This document shows positions 47,558-57,361 of a stretch of DNA of 64,000 nt, piece by piece. The translations under genes and the position numbers were made by a program. Source of the DNA: Noviherbaspirillum pedocola (GTDB taxonomy: Bacteria; Pseudomonadota; Gammaproteobacteria; Burkholderiales; Burkholderiaceae_D). The notes under the pieces are model-generated. The model did not search any database. It was not told the origin of the DNA and worked only from the letters and a program-made list of their open reading frames with translations. The stretch's first letter is position 1. Every line of letters begins with the position of its first letter. The stretch covers positions 186,001 through 250,000 of the forward strand of contig NZ_JAEPBG010000001.1 of assembly GCF_016632335.1 (NCBI RefSeq), in the 5' to 3' direction.

Positions 47558-48796
47558 ATGACGCCCTCCCCCGCCAAGACCGCGCTCGGCCATATCCGGG
47601 TGCTCGACCTGAGCCGGGTGCTCGCCGGCCCCTGGTGCGCGCAGAACCTGGCCGACCTCGGCGCCGATGTGATCAAGGTCGAACGGCCCGGCACCGGCGA
47701 CGATACCCGCTCCTGGGGACCGCCCTACCTGAAGGACGCCGCCGGCGCGGATACCCTTGAGGCCGCCTACTACCTCGCCGCCAACCGCAACAAGCGCTCG
47801 ATCACGCTGGACATCGCCAGCCCCGAAGGCCAGGACATCATCCGCCGCCTGCTGCCGCACTGCGACGTGGTGCTGGAGAACTACAAGGTCGGGCAATTGA
47901 AGAAATACGGCCTGGATTACGACTCGCTGCGCGCAATCCGGCCGGATCTGATCTATTGCTCCGTGACCGGTTTCGGCCAGGACGGTCCCTATTCCCATCG
48001 CGCCGGTTACGATTTCATCGTCCAGGGCATGGGCGGCTTCATGTCGGTGACGGGCGAGCGCGACGGCGTGCCCGGCGGCGGTCCGCAGAAGGCCGGCGTG
48101 GCGATCTCGGACCTGATGACCGGCATGTACGCCACCATCGCCATCCTCGCCGCGCTGAACCACCGCGAGCGCAGCGGCGAAGGCCAGCGTATCGACATGG
48201 CGCTGCTCGATGTGCAGGTGGCGATGATGGCCAATATGGCGACCAATTTTCTTGCCAGCGGCAAGCCGCCGGTGCGCTGGGGCAATGCGCATCCGAACAT
48301 CGTGCCCTACCAGACATTTGCCGCGGCCGACGGCCACATCATCGTTGCGGTCGGCAACGACGGCCAGTACCGCAAGTTCGTCGTCGCTGGCGGGCGGCCC
48401 GAGCTGGCCGATGATCCGCGCTTTTCGACCAACCCGGAGCGGGTGCGCAACCGCGACATCCTCGTTCCCCTCCTCGCCGACATGGTCGCTGCGCGCAGCA
48501 AGCAGGAATGGATCGACGCGCTGGAAGCGGCCGGCGTGCCGTGCGGGCCGATCAACCGGCTCGATGAAGTCTTCGCCAATGAACAGGTGCAGGCGCGCGG
48601 CATGGAAGTCGTGCTGCCGCATCCGAGCGGCGGCGAAGTGCATCTGCCGGCCAGCCCGATGAAGATGTCGGTCACGCCGCCGCGCCATGACATGCCGCCG
48701 CCGACGCTGGGGCAGCATACGGTGGAAGTGCTGGGCGAGTTGCTCGGGATGGGAGAGGGGGAAATCGATGCGCTGCGTGCGCGGGGGCTGGTGTGA
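47558..48796 (+). CDS. CaiB/BaiF family (class III) CoA-transferase
   Basis: A 412-residue family III CoA-transferase. Motifs are HIRVLDLSRVLAGPWCAQNL, ADLGADVIKVERPGTGDDTR, the segment VGQLKKYGLDYDSLRAIRPD, LIYCSVTGFGQDGPYSHRAG, the catalytic aspartate in KAGVAISDLMTGMYATIAIL and GEGQRIDMALLDVQVAMMAN. It is closer to the formyl-CoA/succinyl-CoA transferase branch than the enzyme at 4651. The substrate is unknown. An ACAGGAGACC site precedes the ATG. It is divergent from alaS and has no enzyme gene next to it, so its pathway context is missing here. Confidence 0.9.
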   Translation: MTPSPAKTALGHIRVLDLSRVLAGPWCAQNLADLGADVIKVERPGTGDDTRSWGPPYLKDAAGADTLEAAYYLAANRNKRSITLDIASPEGQDIIRRLLPHCDVVLENYKVGQLKKYGLDYDSLRAIRPDLIYCSVTGFGQDGPYSHRAGYDFIVQGMGGFMSVTGERDGVPGGGPQKAGVAISDLMTGMYATIAILAALNHRERSGEGQRIDMALLDVQVAMMANMATNFLASGKPPVRWGNAHPNIVPYQTFAAADGHIIVAVGNDGQYRKFVVAGGRPELADDPRFSTNPERVRNRDILVPLLADMVAARSKQEWIDALEAAGVPCGPINRLDEVFANEQVQARGMEVVLPHPSGGEVHLPASPMKMSVTPPRHDMPPPTLGQHTVEVLGELLGMGEGEIDALRARGLV

Positions 48797-48806
48797 GGCA
48801 ATTCTT

Positions 48807-48875
48807 CGTATGGTGGGCGCGAGCCCACGCGTCTGCTCGGCTGTCGGGAACGCCTGGGCTTGCGCCCACCCTACG
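48807..48875. repeat. GTAGGGTGGGC hairpin repeat, copy 5
   Basis: CGTATGGTGGGCGCGAGCCC pairs with GGGCTTGCGCCCACCCTACG with a few mismatches. It starts 11 bases after the CoA-transferase stop. It is the most diverged of the five copies. Confidence 0.75.
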
Positions 48876-49018
48876 AACCGGGGTTGTCTGCGCCCTCGCG
48901 TTCATCCGCCAAACTGGCGATTCACTCCACCGTCCCTGCATTCCGTCGCATCCCGCTGGAGCGCGCCGATGTCCTTCCCGAGAATGGCCGCACTGCCATA
49001 CACCACGGGAGCGACATC

Positions 49019-49399
49019 ATGGTTTTCACGCCTGTCATGCTGATACACCTTGCCGCCGCGTCGAGCGCCCTCCTGCTTGGCGGCGTGGTGCTGTTCATGC
49101 GGCGCGGCACGCCGCCGCATCGCCTTGCCGGCCGCGTCTGGGTCGCGCTGATGGTCATCACGGCGATCTCGTCCTTCTTCATCCGCACGCATGGGCATTT
49201 CACCGTGATCCATCTGCTGTCGCTGCTGGTGCTCTACATGTTGACGATGGCCATCGTCAACATTCGCCGGCGCAACATCGTCCGGCATCAGCGCATGATG
49301 ATCGGCTCCTACACCGGTCTGGCACTCGCGGCCGTGTTTACGCTTCTGCCCAGCCGCCGTCTCGGCTACCTGCTGTGGCATGCGCTGCATCTGGTTTGA
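49019..49399 (+). CDS. DUF2306-type membrane protein
   Basis: A 126-residue protein with four hydrophobic segments: PVMLIHLAAASSALLLGGVV, RVWVALMVITAISSFFI, FTVIHLLSLLVLYMLTMAIV and MMIGSYTGLALAAVFTLLPS. The conserved His residues and the pattern HRLAGRVWV are typical of DUF2306 proteins, whose function is unknown. Its last 20 bases overlap the start of the kinase gene at 49380, so the two may be co-expressed and this protein could be a partner of the kinase. Confidence 0.8.
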   Translation: MVFTPVMLIHLAAASSALLLGGVVLFMRRGTPPHRLAGRVWVALMVITAISSFFIRTHGHFTVIHLLSLLVLYMLTMAIVNIRRRNIVRHQRMMIGSYTGLALAAVFTLLPSRRLGYLLWHALHLV

Positions 49400-50477
49400 C
49401 GACGTGAATACGCCGCTTCCAAGCGCACACGACAAGCCGCCGCTGCGTCAATTCAGCGTGCATTTCGTGGTCGTTACGGTGTTCAACGTGCTGTGCGCGG
49501 CACTGATCACCTGGGGCCTGAAGATGGGAGGCGACTTCCGCGAGAACCTGGTGTATTCGCTGTGCATCGGCACGCTGGCGCTGGTCTTCATCGATGGCGG
49601 CCGGCTGCTGCTTTGGAACACTGGCCGCGCCAGATTGCCCGGCTTCATGCTGCTGACCCTGGCTTCGCTGCCGGCCGCGCAAATTCTCGGCAGCCTCGTG
49701 GCAAGCGCGTTGCTTGGCATTCCACACCGCCATGCCTTGCCCGGTTCCGACGGCTACCCGGTGCAATTGCTGATTTTTACAATGATGGCCGGCATCGCCA
49801 CTACCTGGTTCTTCTACAGCCGCGGCCGCATGGCAACGCTGGCAGCCGAAGCCGAGGCCGAAAAGGCACGCGCCGCAGCCCAGGAAAGATTGGCGGCACA
49901 GGCGCAGCTGCAAATGCTGCAGGCGCAGATCGAGCCGCACATGCTGTTCAACACGCTGGCCAATCTGCAGGGCCTGATTGCGATCGATCCGCCGCGCGCC
50001 CAGCATCTGCTGGAGCAATTGATCGTGTATCTGCGCGCCGCGCTCGATGCGGCCCGCGCGGCGCAGACCACGCTGGAGAAGGAATTCACGCTGCTGCGCG
50101 CCTACCTCGAGCTGATGTCGGTGCGCATGGGCAGCCGTCTGTCCTACGCGCTCGATCTGCCGCCGGAGTTGCGCGGCGTGGCGATCGCGCCGATGCTGCT
50201 GCAGCCGCTGGTGGAAAACGCGATCCGCCATGGGCTCGAGCCGAAGATCGAGGGAGGTCGCATCGATATCCGCGCCGCGCGCGAGCATAGTGAGCTGGTT
50301 TTGGCGGTGGTCGATACCGGCCTGGGCCTGGATGCACCGGCCCAGCACGGCAGCGGCATGGCGCTGGCCAATATCAACGAACGGCTGCGCGCGCTGTATG
50401 GCGACCATGCCCACTTCACGCTTCTGCCCAACGCGCCTTGCGGCGCCATCGCTGAAATCAGGATAAGGACGCCATGA
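49380..50477 (+). CDS. LytS-type sensor histidine kinase
   Basis: A 365-residue membrane kinase of the His_kinase/LytS group. Four hydrophobic segments fill residues 25-155 (FVVVTVFNVLCAALITWGL, ENLVYSLCIGTLALVFIDGG, GFMLLTLASLPAAQILGSLV, LLIFTMMAGIATTWFFYSRG). A coiled-coil follows (LAAEAEAEKARAAAQERLAA). The phospho-acceptor is in LQAQIEPHMLFNTLANLQGL, and the ATPase part has LLQPLVENAIRHGLEPKIEG and VVDTGLGLDAPAQHGSGMAL. The GTG at 49404, right after the upstream stop, is an alternative start. The partner response regulator overlaps its end by four bases. Confidence 0.9.
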   Translation: MRCIWFDDVNTPLPSAHDKPPLRQFSVHFVVVTVFNVLCAALITWGLKMGGDFRENLVYSLCIGTLALVFIDGGRLLLWNTGRARLPGFMLLTLASLPAAQILGSLVASALLGIPHRHALPGSDGYPVQLLIFTMMAGIATTWFFYSRGRMATLAAEAEAEKARAAAQERLAAQAQLQMLQAQIEPHMLFNTLANLQGLIAIDPPRAQHLLEQLIVYLRAALDAARAAQTTLEKEFTLLRAYLELMSVRMGSRLSYALDLPPELRGVAIAPMLLQPLVENAIRHGLEPKIEGGRIDIRAAREHSELVLAVVDTGLGLDAPAQHGSGMALANINERLRALYGDHAHFTLLPNAPCGAIAEIRIRTP

Positions 50478-51265
50478 ACACTTTCCGTGCCTTGATTGCC
50501 GAAGATGAACCGGTGCTGGCCGCGATGCTGGCTGCGGCCTTGCAGCGTGTCTGGCCCGAGCTGCAGATCGTGGCCACCGCATCGAACGGCGTGGCGGCGG
50601 TCGACGACGCGCTGGCGCTGCGGCCCGACGTGCTGTTTCTCGACATCCGCATGCCGGGCAAGACCGGGCTGGAAGCAGCCCAGGAACTGGCCGAGGAATG
50701 GCCGGACGGCGTGGCATTTCCCTTGCTGGTATTCGTGACCGCCTATGACGAATATGCGATTGCCGCTTTCGAGCAGGCTGCGGTCGATTATGTGCAAAAG
50801 CCGGTGTCCGAGGCGCGCCTGGTCAAGACCGTGACGCGGCTGCGCGAGCGGCTGGAAAAACCGCGCGGCGGCGAGCTGGACGCGGTGCTGACGCAATTGC
50901 GCGCACTGGCAGCACCTGCCGCGGGCAACGCGCCGGCCGAGCGGCTGACGATGATACGCGCAGCGGTCGGCAATACAGTGCGCCTGATCCCGGTCGACGA
51001 GGTGCTGTATTTCGAAGCGACGGACAAGTATGTGAACGTGGTCACCGCCGAGGGCGAGGCGCTGATCAGAACGCCCTTGAAGGATTTGCTGCCCGGGCTC
51101 GATGCGCAACGGTTCTGGCAGATTCATCGCGGCACGGTAGTCAATATCACGCAGGTGACGACGGCGCTGCGCGATGAAGCCGGTAAGCTGCGCCTGGCCT
51201 TGAAAGGACGCCGGGAAACGCTGCCGGTGAGCCGGGTGTATGCGCACCTGTTCCGGCAGATGTAG
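50474..51265 (+). CDS. LytTR-type response regulator
   Basis: A 263-residue regulator. The receiver domain starts NTFRALIAEDEPVLAAMLAA with the acceptor Asp57 in VLFLDIRMPGKTG and the conserved Lys in AVDYVQKPVSEARL. The C-terminal LytTR DNA-binding domain contains VRLIPVDEVLYFEATDKYVN, TPLKDLLPGLDAQRFWQIHR and GRRETLPVSRVYAHL. The ATG overlaps the stop of the kinase gene (ATGA), so kinase and regulator are coupled. LytTR proteins bind direct repeats at target promoters; targets are not identifiable here. Confidence 0.95.
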   Translation: MNTFRALIAEDEPVLAAMLAAALQRVWPELQIVATASNGVAAVDDALALRPDVLFLDIRMPGKTGLEAAQELAEEWPDGVAFPLLVFVTAYDEYAIAAFEQAAVDYVQKPVSEARLVKTVTRLRERLEKPRGGELDAVLTQLRALAAPAAGNAPAERLTMIRAAVGNTVRLIPVDEVLYFEATDKYVNVVTAEGEALIRTPLKDLLPGLDAQRFWQIHRGTVVNITQVTTALRDEAGKLRLALKGRRETLPVSRVYAHLFRQM

Positions 51266-51403
51266 GTTGGGCTGACGAAGGATGCCCAACATGCCCGCGG
51301 TCCGTGGACGTTTGATGTTGGGCTTGTCAGCCCAACCTACGAAGGAAGCCCCAACGTGCGCGGACCGCGAGCGTTTGACGTTGGACTTGCAGTCCAAGCT
51401 ACG
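51262..51403. repeat. second hairpin repeat family (GTAGGTTGGGC)
   Basis: GTAGGTTGGGCTGAC at 51262 and GTCAGCCCAACCTAC at 51326 are perfect inverted copies; the interval also holds the nested arms GCCCAACAT and ATGTTGGGC. A related but diverged unit follows (CCCCAACGTGCGCGGACCGC to GTCCAAGCTACG). It starts within the response regulator's stop codon and fills most of the gap before the DUF1499 gene. The sequence differs from the GTAGGGTGGGC family but has the same architecture. Confidence 0.8.
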
Positions 51404-51444
51404 GCCCTGCCGTCCGGTTCGACAACCCATTACGACAACCCAAC

Positions 51445-51927
51445 ATGAAACCCCTGCCAGCCACCCTTCTCGCCCTCGCCATCGGTCTGCCCGCGCTACT
51501 CCTGCTGGCCGGTCGCCTCGACCTGCTCGCCGGCCGCCGCCCCGACGACCTCGGCGCGCGCGACGGCCTGTTGAAGCCACCCGCGGCGCGTTCCTGGAAT
51601 TCGGTGTCGAGTCAGGCCAGGCTGCATGCGCATACCGACTACCACGTGATTGCGCCGCTCGCCTACCAGGGCGATGGCAAGGCCGCCTTCGCCCGGCTCA
51701 CCGGCATCGTGCGCGCCATGCCGGGCGCGACTGTCATTAACGCCACGCCAGGCTATCTGTACGCGGAATTCCGCACGCCCTGGCTGCGCTTCGTCGACGA
51801 TGCCGAATTCCTGCTCGACGAACGCGACCATGTCATTCACATGCGCTCGGCTTCGCGCCTGGGCCGCAAGGATTTCGGCGTGAATCGCAAGCGACTGGAA
51901 GACGTACGCGCGCGTTTCGGGAGCTGA
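51445..51927 (+). CDS. DUF1499-family protein
   Basis: A 160-residue protein with an N-terminal hydrophobic segment (LPATLLALAIGLPALLLLAG) that may anchor or export it. The DUF1499 core follows: PPAARSWNSVSSQA, a Pro/Leu-rich segment, ATVINATPGYLYAEFRTPWL, RFVDDAEFLLDERDHVIHMR and SASRLGRKDFGVNRKRLEDV. The family is widespread in bacteria and plants with no established function. It stands between the hairpin repeats and glnS on the same strand. Confidence 0.85.
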   Translation: MKPLPATLLALAIGLPALLLLAGRLDLLAGRRPDDLGARDGLLKPPAARSWNSVSSQARLHAHTDYHVIAPLAYQGDGKAAFARLTGIVRAMPGATVINATPGYLYAEFRTPWLRFVDDAEFLLDERDHVIHMRSASRLGRKDFGVNRKRLEDVRARFGS

Positions 51928-51992
51928 ACGTCGCGCCCCGGTCGCTACGGTAGAATGCTGCCCTTGTCCAGCATGCATGCCTTCCCACGCCC

Positions 51993-53735
<1,743 letters not shown>

Positions 53736-53778
53736 GCAGCGGATGGCGCGGCGCATGCGCGGCGCGCCAGGCTGTGGC

Positions 53779-55899
53779 CTATTGCGTCTTTCGCTCGAAA
53801 AGCGGTTCCCGGCCATTGCGGATGCGCCGCGTGTTATCCATCTCCAGAACAAGCGAAAGCAGGTCGCGGGTCTGGCGCAGCGTTTCATACTTTTCCAGCG
53901 CGGCCTCGTCTGCATCCAGCAGGTTCCGCGCCTTCAGAACCAACAGCATTTTTGCACGCTCGAACCTGAGGGTCCTGAGAACGCCCCTGACCATGTCCTT
54001 CAGCGCATTGACGTCGGCGGGCGGCTCGTGGAGGTAGGAAAGCAGCGTGGAGGTGGCATTGAAAACCTCGTCGGTCACCTTATCCTGGTTGTCGCTCGCG
54101 AATGCACCCCATTCGGTGTAATGCGGACCGTCTTCCCTTGCGGCATACACCACCGACTGGACAGGCTTGTAGCTCGGCAGCTGCTCCAGCTCCTCGCGCG
54201 CCCGCCGGAACTTGTCGCTGGCGAACAATTGCTGCAACTCCATGTGCTCGGGCTGCGAAATGCGGGGCGCGCGCCGGGATCTGGGCACGCGTTCACCCGC
54301 TTCGACCTTCGCGGATTTCGTGCTCGAAGTCGTCAATACCGACGCCATCGACGACGCCGCCTGGTGCGTGACCAGTACGCTGTCGCCGGAATGCTCGCGC
54401 CGGGTCTTGCGCGGCTTCGACCTGGCGGGTTTATCCCTGTCCTCCGGCGACGATTCCTTTGACGACGCCTTGCTGCTCTTGCCGCTCTTGCTGGCCTTGC
54501 CGCTGCGGCTGCTCTTTGCCGAAGACTTTTTTTCGTGCGAATCGCGTCCGAGCGGCTGCGGTGCGTCGTCCTCATCCTTGTCGCGGCGCGCCTGGGAAGC
54601 GGTGTCGCTGCGGTCGAGGCGGCGTTTTCTCCTTTCGGTTTTTTCGGCGGTATTGGAGGTCGAAATGGTCGTTGCATCCGACGGCTGCCGCGGCATCACG
54701 AGCACCGACGAGGACGGCGCAGCGGCTGCCGCGCCGCCCGGCTGCCCATCCTCGGTGTCGGTGCGTATCCGGCGCAACTTGGGTCGGTCGTTCTTTGCCT
54801 TTCCCTTCACGGTCTGGCTACCGGCGGATGCTGGCAAACCGGACGAGCGCGGGCTCTTGGGCACGACCGTACTTGCCCGGTCGTCCGCCGGATTTTTCGC
54901 TTCCGACCTCGTTGAACCGGTCAGCTTCGGGTCTTTGGTGAGAAGGACCAAGGGCATGCTGCCGCGGCGCTGATGCGTTTTGCTTCCCTTGTGCGGGCCA
55001 CTGTTCGCCATCATTGGCTGGCTGGTTGCTCCCGAGCGCGCGTGGAGCGATCGCGCATAAGGCGAATCCGGCAACTCGGGGCGAGCACTGCCCGCTTTCT
55101 TCATCGCATCCATGAGTTGCGCGACCGTCTGCTTGATTTGGTTGTCGCTCTTGAACTGCGTCAGTGTTTTGCCTTGCGCCTGCCGACACAGCGTGAGCAG
55201 CAACAGCAATTCGCCACTGATGATCCCTACCAGCGATGCGTTGGGCTTCGTCAGGCATGTCTGGGCGATCTGCAGCAGAACGTGCTCACTCGGACTGAGA
55301 TCATGGCCGATCGTCCATGCCTGTTCCTGGACGGCGTAGCCATCGTTTTCCATGCTGTCGACATCCGCAAAACGGGACAATACCTTCAGTGTGAAACGCA
55401 GGGCGAGCTGGTCTTTCTCTATTTTCTCGGCGGCCCGGCCTTTCTCATTCGGCACTACGACTTCCATTACCTTCTGCTCGTTTTCGCGCCATGCCTTCAC
55501 GTAGGAATTGGGATGCGCCGCATGGTGGGCATCCCGCATCGGCGCGAGCGCGGGCGCGAGCTCCTGCACGTCCAGCGACAGATCGTTGCCGGTGCCCACG
55601 AGGTTGTTGAGAATCCTCGCTGCGTCGGAACCGCCCGGTTTATCGATCAGCTCATCATTCCATTCGCGCAACTTGCCTACGAGCGCAGCGCGCGAATCAT
55701 CGGTGAGCACTTCGCGCTCGCCGACATACACGACCCGCACCACCGGGATCTTCTGGCCGCCCATGCCTTGCGGCAGCCTGAATTCCATCGTCACGTGGCC
55801 GGTCCCGGGCTGCAATTTCAAAAATTGATACAGGCCTGCCGGTGTGGCTTGCGCATCCAGCGTGTAGGTCGCGCTGAGCGGCGTTTGTGTAACATCCAT
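53779..55899 (-). CDS. large orphan protein C with Ser/Lys/Arg-rich middle (putative effector)
   Basis: A 706-residue protein starting MDVTQTPLSATYTLDAQATP, with a strong GGAGAGAGGGA ribosome-binding site. I recognise no family. Residues 1-290 look folded (VTMEFRLPQGMGGQKIPVVR, LRFTLKVLSRFADVDSMEND, LVGIISGELLLLLTLCRQAQ). Residues 290-560 are low-complexity and highly charged, with ERRKRRLDRSD and the tract KKSSAKSSRSGKASKSGKSS followed by RSKPRKTRREHS; these resemble nuclear localisation and SR-type sequences of eukaryotes. Residues 560-706 look helical (HMELQQLFASDKFRRAREEL and onward). There is no signal peptide. It shows no obvious similarity to orphan proteins A and B. A translocated effector is possible but unproven. 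It converges on glnS. Confidence 0.65.
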   Translation of the reverse strand: MDVTQTPLSATYTLDAQATPAGLYQFLKLQPGTGHVTMEFRLPQGMGGQKIPVVRVVYVGEREVLTDDSRAALVGKLREWNDELIDKPGGSDAARILNNLVGTGNDLSLDVQELAPALAPMRDAHHAAHPNSYVKAWRENEQKVMEVVVPNEKGRAAEKIEKDQLALRFTLKVLSRFADVDSMENDGYAVQEQAWTIGHDLSPSEHVLLQIAQTCLTKPNASLVGIISGELLLLLTLCRQAQGKTLTQFKSDNQIKQTVAQLMDAMKKAGSARPELPDSPYARSLHARSGATSQPMMANSGPHKGSKTHQRRGSMPLVLLTKDPKLTGSTRSEAKNPADDRASTVVPKSPRSSGLPASAGSQTVKGKAKNDRPKLRRIRTDTEDGQPGGAAAAAPSSSVLVMPRQPSDATTISTSNTAEKTERRKRRLDRSDTASQARRDKDEDDAPQPLGRDSHEKKSSAKSSRSGKASKSGKSSKASSKESSPEDRDKPARSKPRKTRREHSGDSVLVTHQAASSMASVLTTSSTKSAKVEAGERVPRSRRAPRISQPEHMELQQLFASDKFRRAREELEQLPSYKPVQSVVYAAREDGPHYTEWGAFASDNQDKVTDEVFNATSTLLSYLHEPPADVNALKDMVRGVLRTLRFERAKMLLVLKARNLLDADEAALEKYETLRQTRDLLSLVLEMDNTRRIRNGREPLFERKTQ

Positions 55900-56041
55900 T
55901 TCCCTCTCTCCTTGACAATTAACAAACCGGCGTTTGTGTGCCGGCTGTGTCGTCAAGGTTCCTCGGCGCGCGTCGAGATGGCGATGAATGTCGACAATCT
56001 CGCCGCGCCGGCGCTCTCGGGAAGGCGCAGGCGCGGTGCGG

Positions 56042-56626
56042 TCAGGCCTGCTGCTTGCGGCTGCCGGCAATGCGTTCGACCCAGGCGGCATAGGCGTCGA
56101 TGATCGTCTGGAGGAACTTGCGCGCCGATTCATCCTGCAGCTTGCCGGCGTCGTCGAACCATTTCGCCACACCGCCGAGATAAGCCTCGGGCTGCTGCAT
56201 CGTCAGCACATCGAGGAACACCAGCGACTGGCGCAGGTGGTGATTCGCGCCGAAGCCGCCGATCGCGCCCGGCGACACGCTGATCACCGCACCAGGCTTA
56301 CCACCGGCGTACGCGCTTTTGCCATAAGGCCGCGAGCCGACGTCGATCGCATTCTTCAGCACCGAGGGCACCGAGCGGTTGTATTCCGGCGTGATGAACA
56401 TCAGGCCATCGGCGCGGCCGACGCGCTCGCGGAAGGCGGTCCATGCGGCCGGCGGCGTGCCTTCGTCGTCGGGGTCCTGGTTGTAGATCGGCAGATCGCC
56501 GATCTCGACGATGTCGAGCTTGAGCGACGGCGGCGCCATCTCCATCAGCGCGTGCGCCACCTTGCGATTGAACGATGCCTTGCGCAGGCTGCCGACCAGT
56601 ACGGCAATGTCATAGGTCTGACTCAT
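56042..56626 (-). CDS. NAD(P)H-dependent FMN reductase
   Basis: A 194-residue flavodoxin-fold reductase. The FMN phosphate loop is VLVGSLRKASFNRKVAHALM; then DGLMFITPEYNRSVPSVLKN, AIDVGSRPYGKSAYAGGKPG and GAVISVSPGAIGGFGANHHL are the conserved parts of the NADPH-dependent FMN reductase (ChrR/YieF/azoreductase-like) family. Members reduce quinones, chromate or azo dyes through FMN. A GGAG-like site precedes the ATG at 56626; the longer frame to 57055 runs antisense through the acyl carrier protein gene. Confidence 0.92.
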   Translation of the reverse strand: MSQTYDIAVLVGSLRKASFNRKVAHALMEMAPPSLKLDIVEIGDLPIYNQDPDDEGTPPAAWTAFRERVGRADGLMFITPEYNRSVPSVLKNAIDVGSRPYGKSAYAGGKPGAVISVSPGAIGGFGANHHLRQSLVFLDVLTMQQPEAYLGGVAKWFDDAGKLQDESARKFLQTIIDAYAAWVERIAGSRKQQA

Positions 56627-56870
56627 GAATGCTCCTGTGGGGTGAAGTGGGAAGTTGCTGGCGATGCTTGACGGCATAGCGCTTGTCCATGCCGGCGGTC
56701 GGTGAGCGAGATTAGCATGCGATTTACGAACGCGCCGCACGCCACAGCCAGGGTCCTCGATACATCGCAAGCCCAGGCCTGAGCCTGCGCAAAGTTTTGC
56801 TGCGCGATGCTGGGAAGATGCGCACTGCGCATTGCGCGCTGAGCCGCGACATGGCGGCATGCGCGCTCGG

Positions 56871-57140
56871 TCAGGTGGACCGGTCGTGCACGCCGGCAAT
56901 CGCATCGGCAAGCTGGCCCAGCGTCGCATGCGGCGGCAAAGCCAGGCCGCCAAGCTCGATGCCCAGTTCGGCTTCGACATCGAGGAGCAGATCAAGTATG
57001 TGCAGTGAATCGATGCCCAGGCTTTCGAGCCGGGAGCTGGACTCGAGCGCGGCATCGATGCAATAACGCTCGCGCAGCAGCGTCTTCAATACGGCGATGA
57101 TGGTTTCAGAGTCTGACAAGGACGCCTCCGGGATGCGCAT
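56871..57140 (-). CDS. acyl carrier protein of the DSF-type locus
   Basis: An 89-residue acyl carrier protein when started at the ATG at 57140. The phosphopantetheine site is Ser45 in LESLGIDSLHILDLLLDVEA, followed by the acidic helix II and AELGIELGGLALPPHATLGQ. It is not the housekeeping AcpP, which is shorter, more acidic and normally lies next to fabF and fabG. It is transcribed away from the RpfC-like kinase gene, with a 221-base promoter region between them, and stands 3.3 kb from an RpfF-like synthase and a ketosynthase. This suggests that it carries acyl chains for that synthase. The frame is open to 57281, so the true start is uncertain. Confidence 0.78.
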   Translation of the reverse strand: MRIPEASLSDSETIIAVLKTLLRERYCIDAALESSSRLESLGIDSLHILDLLLDVEAELGIELGGLALPPHATLGQLADAIAGVHDRST

Positions 57141-57361
57141 GGAATCGATGCATGTCGGGCCGATACGGGTATGGGGAAGACTCGGCTGCAGCAAACGGGA
57201 AAGCGCTGTGCAATCGCGGTCCGACGTGGAAAGGGGCATCTTAGGAAAGGCCGCGCGGATCGCTTCAAGAATTAGAAGCAATTAACAATGATGCGGGCTA
57301 TGCACACTTCGCACAAGCGGCCGCTGTCTGCCCGCGCCCGCCGACATGCCTGACCTATTCC

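Noticed and set aside
56871-57281. A 136-residue form of the acyl carrier protein
   Set aside because: Residues before the ATG at 57140 do not resemble an ACP, and the domain is complete without them.
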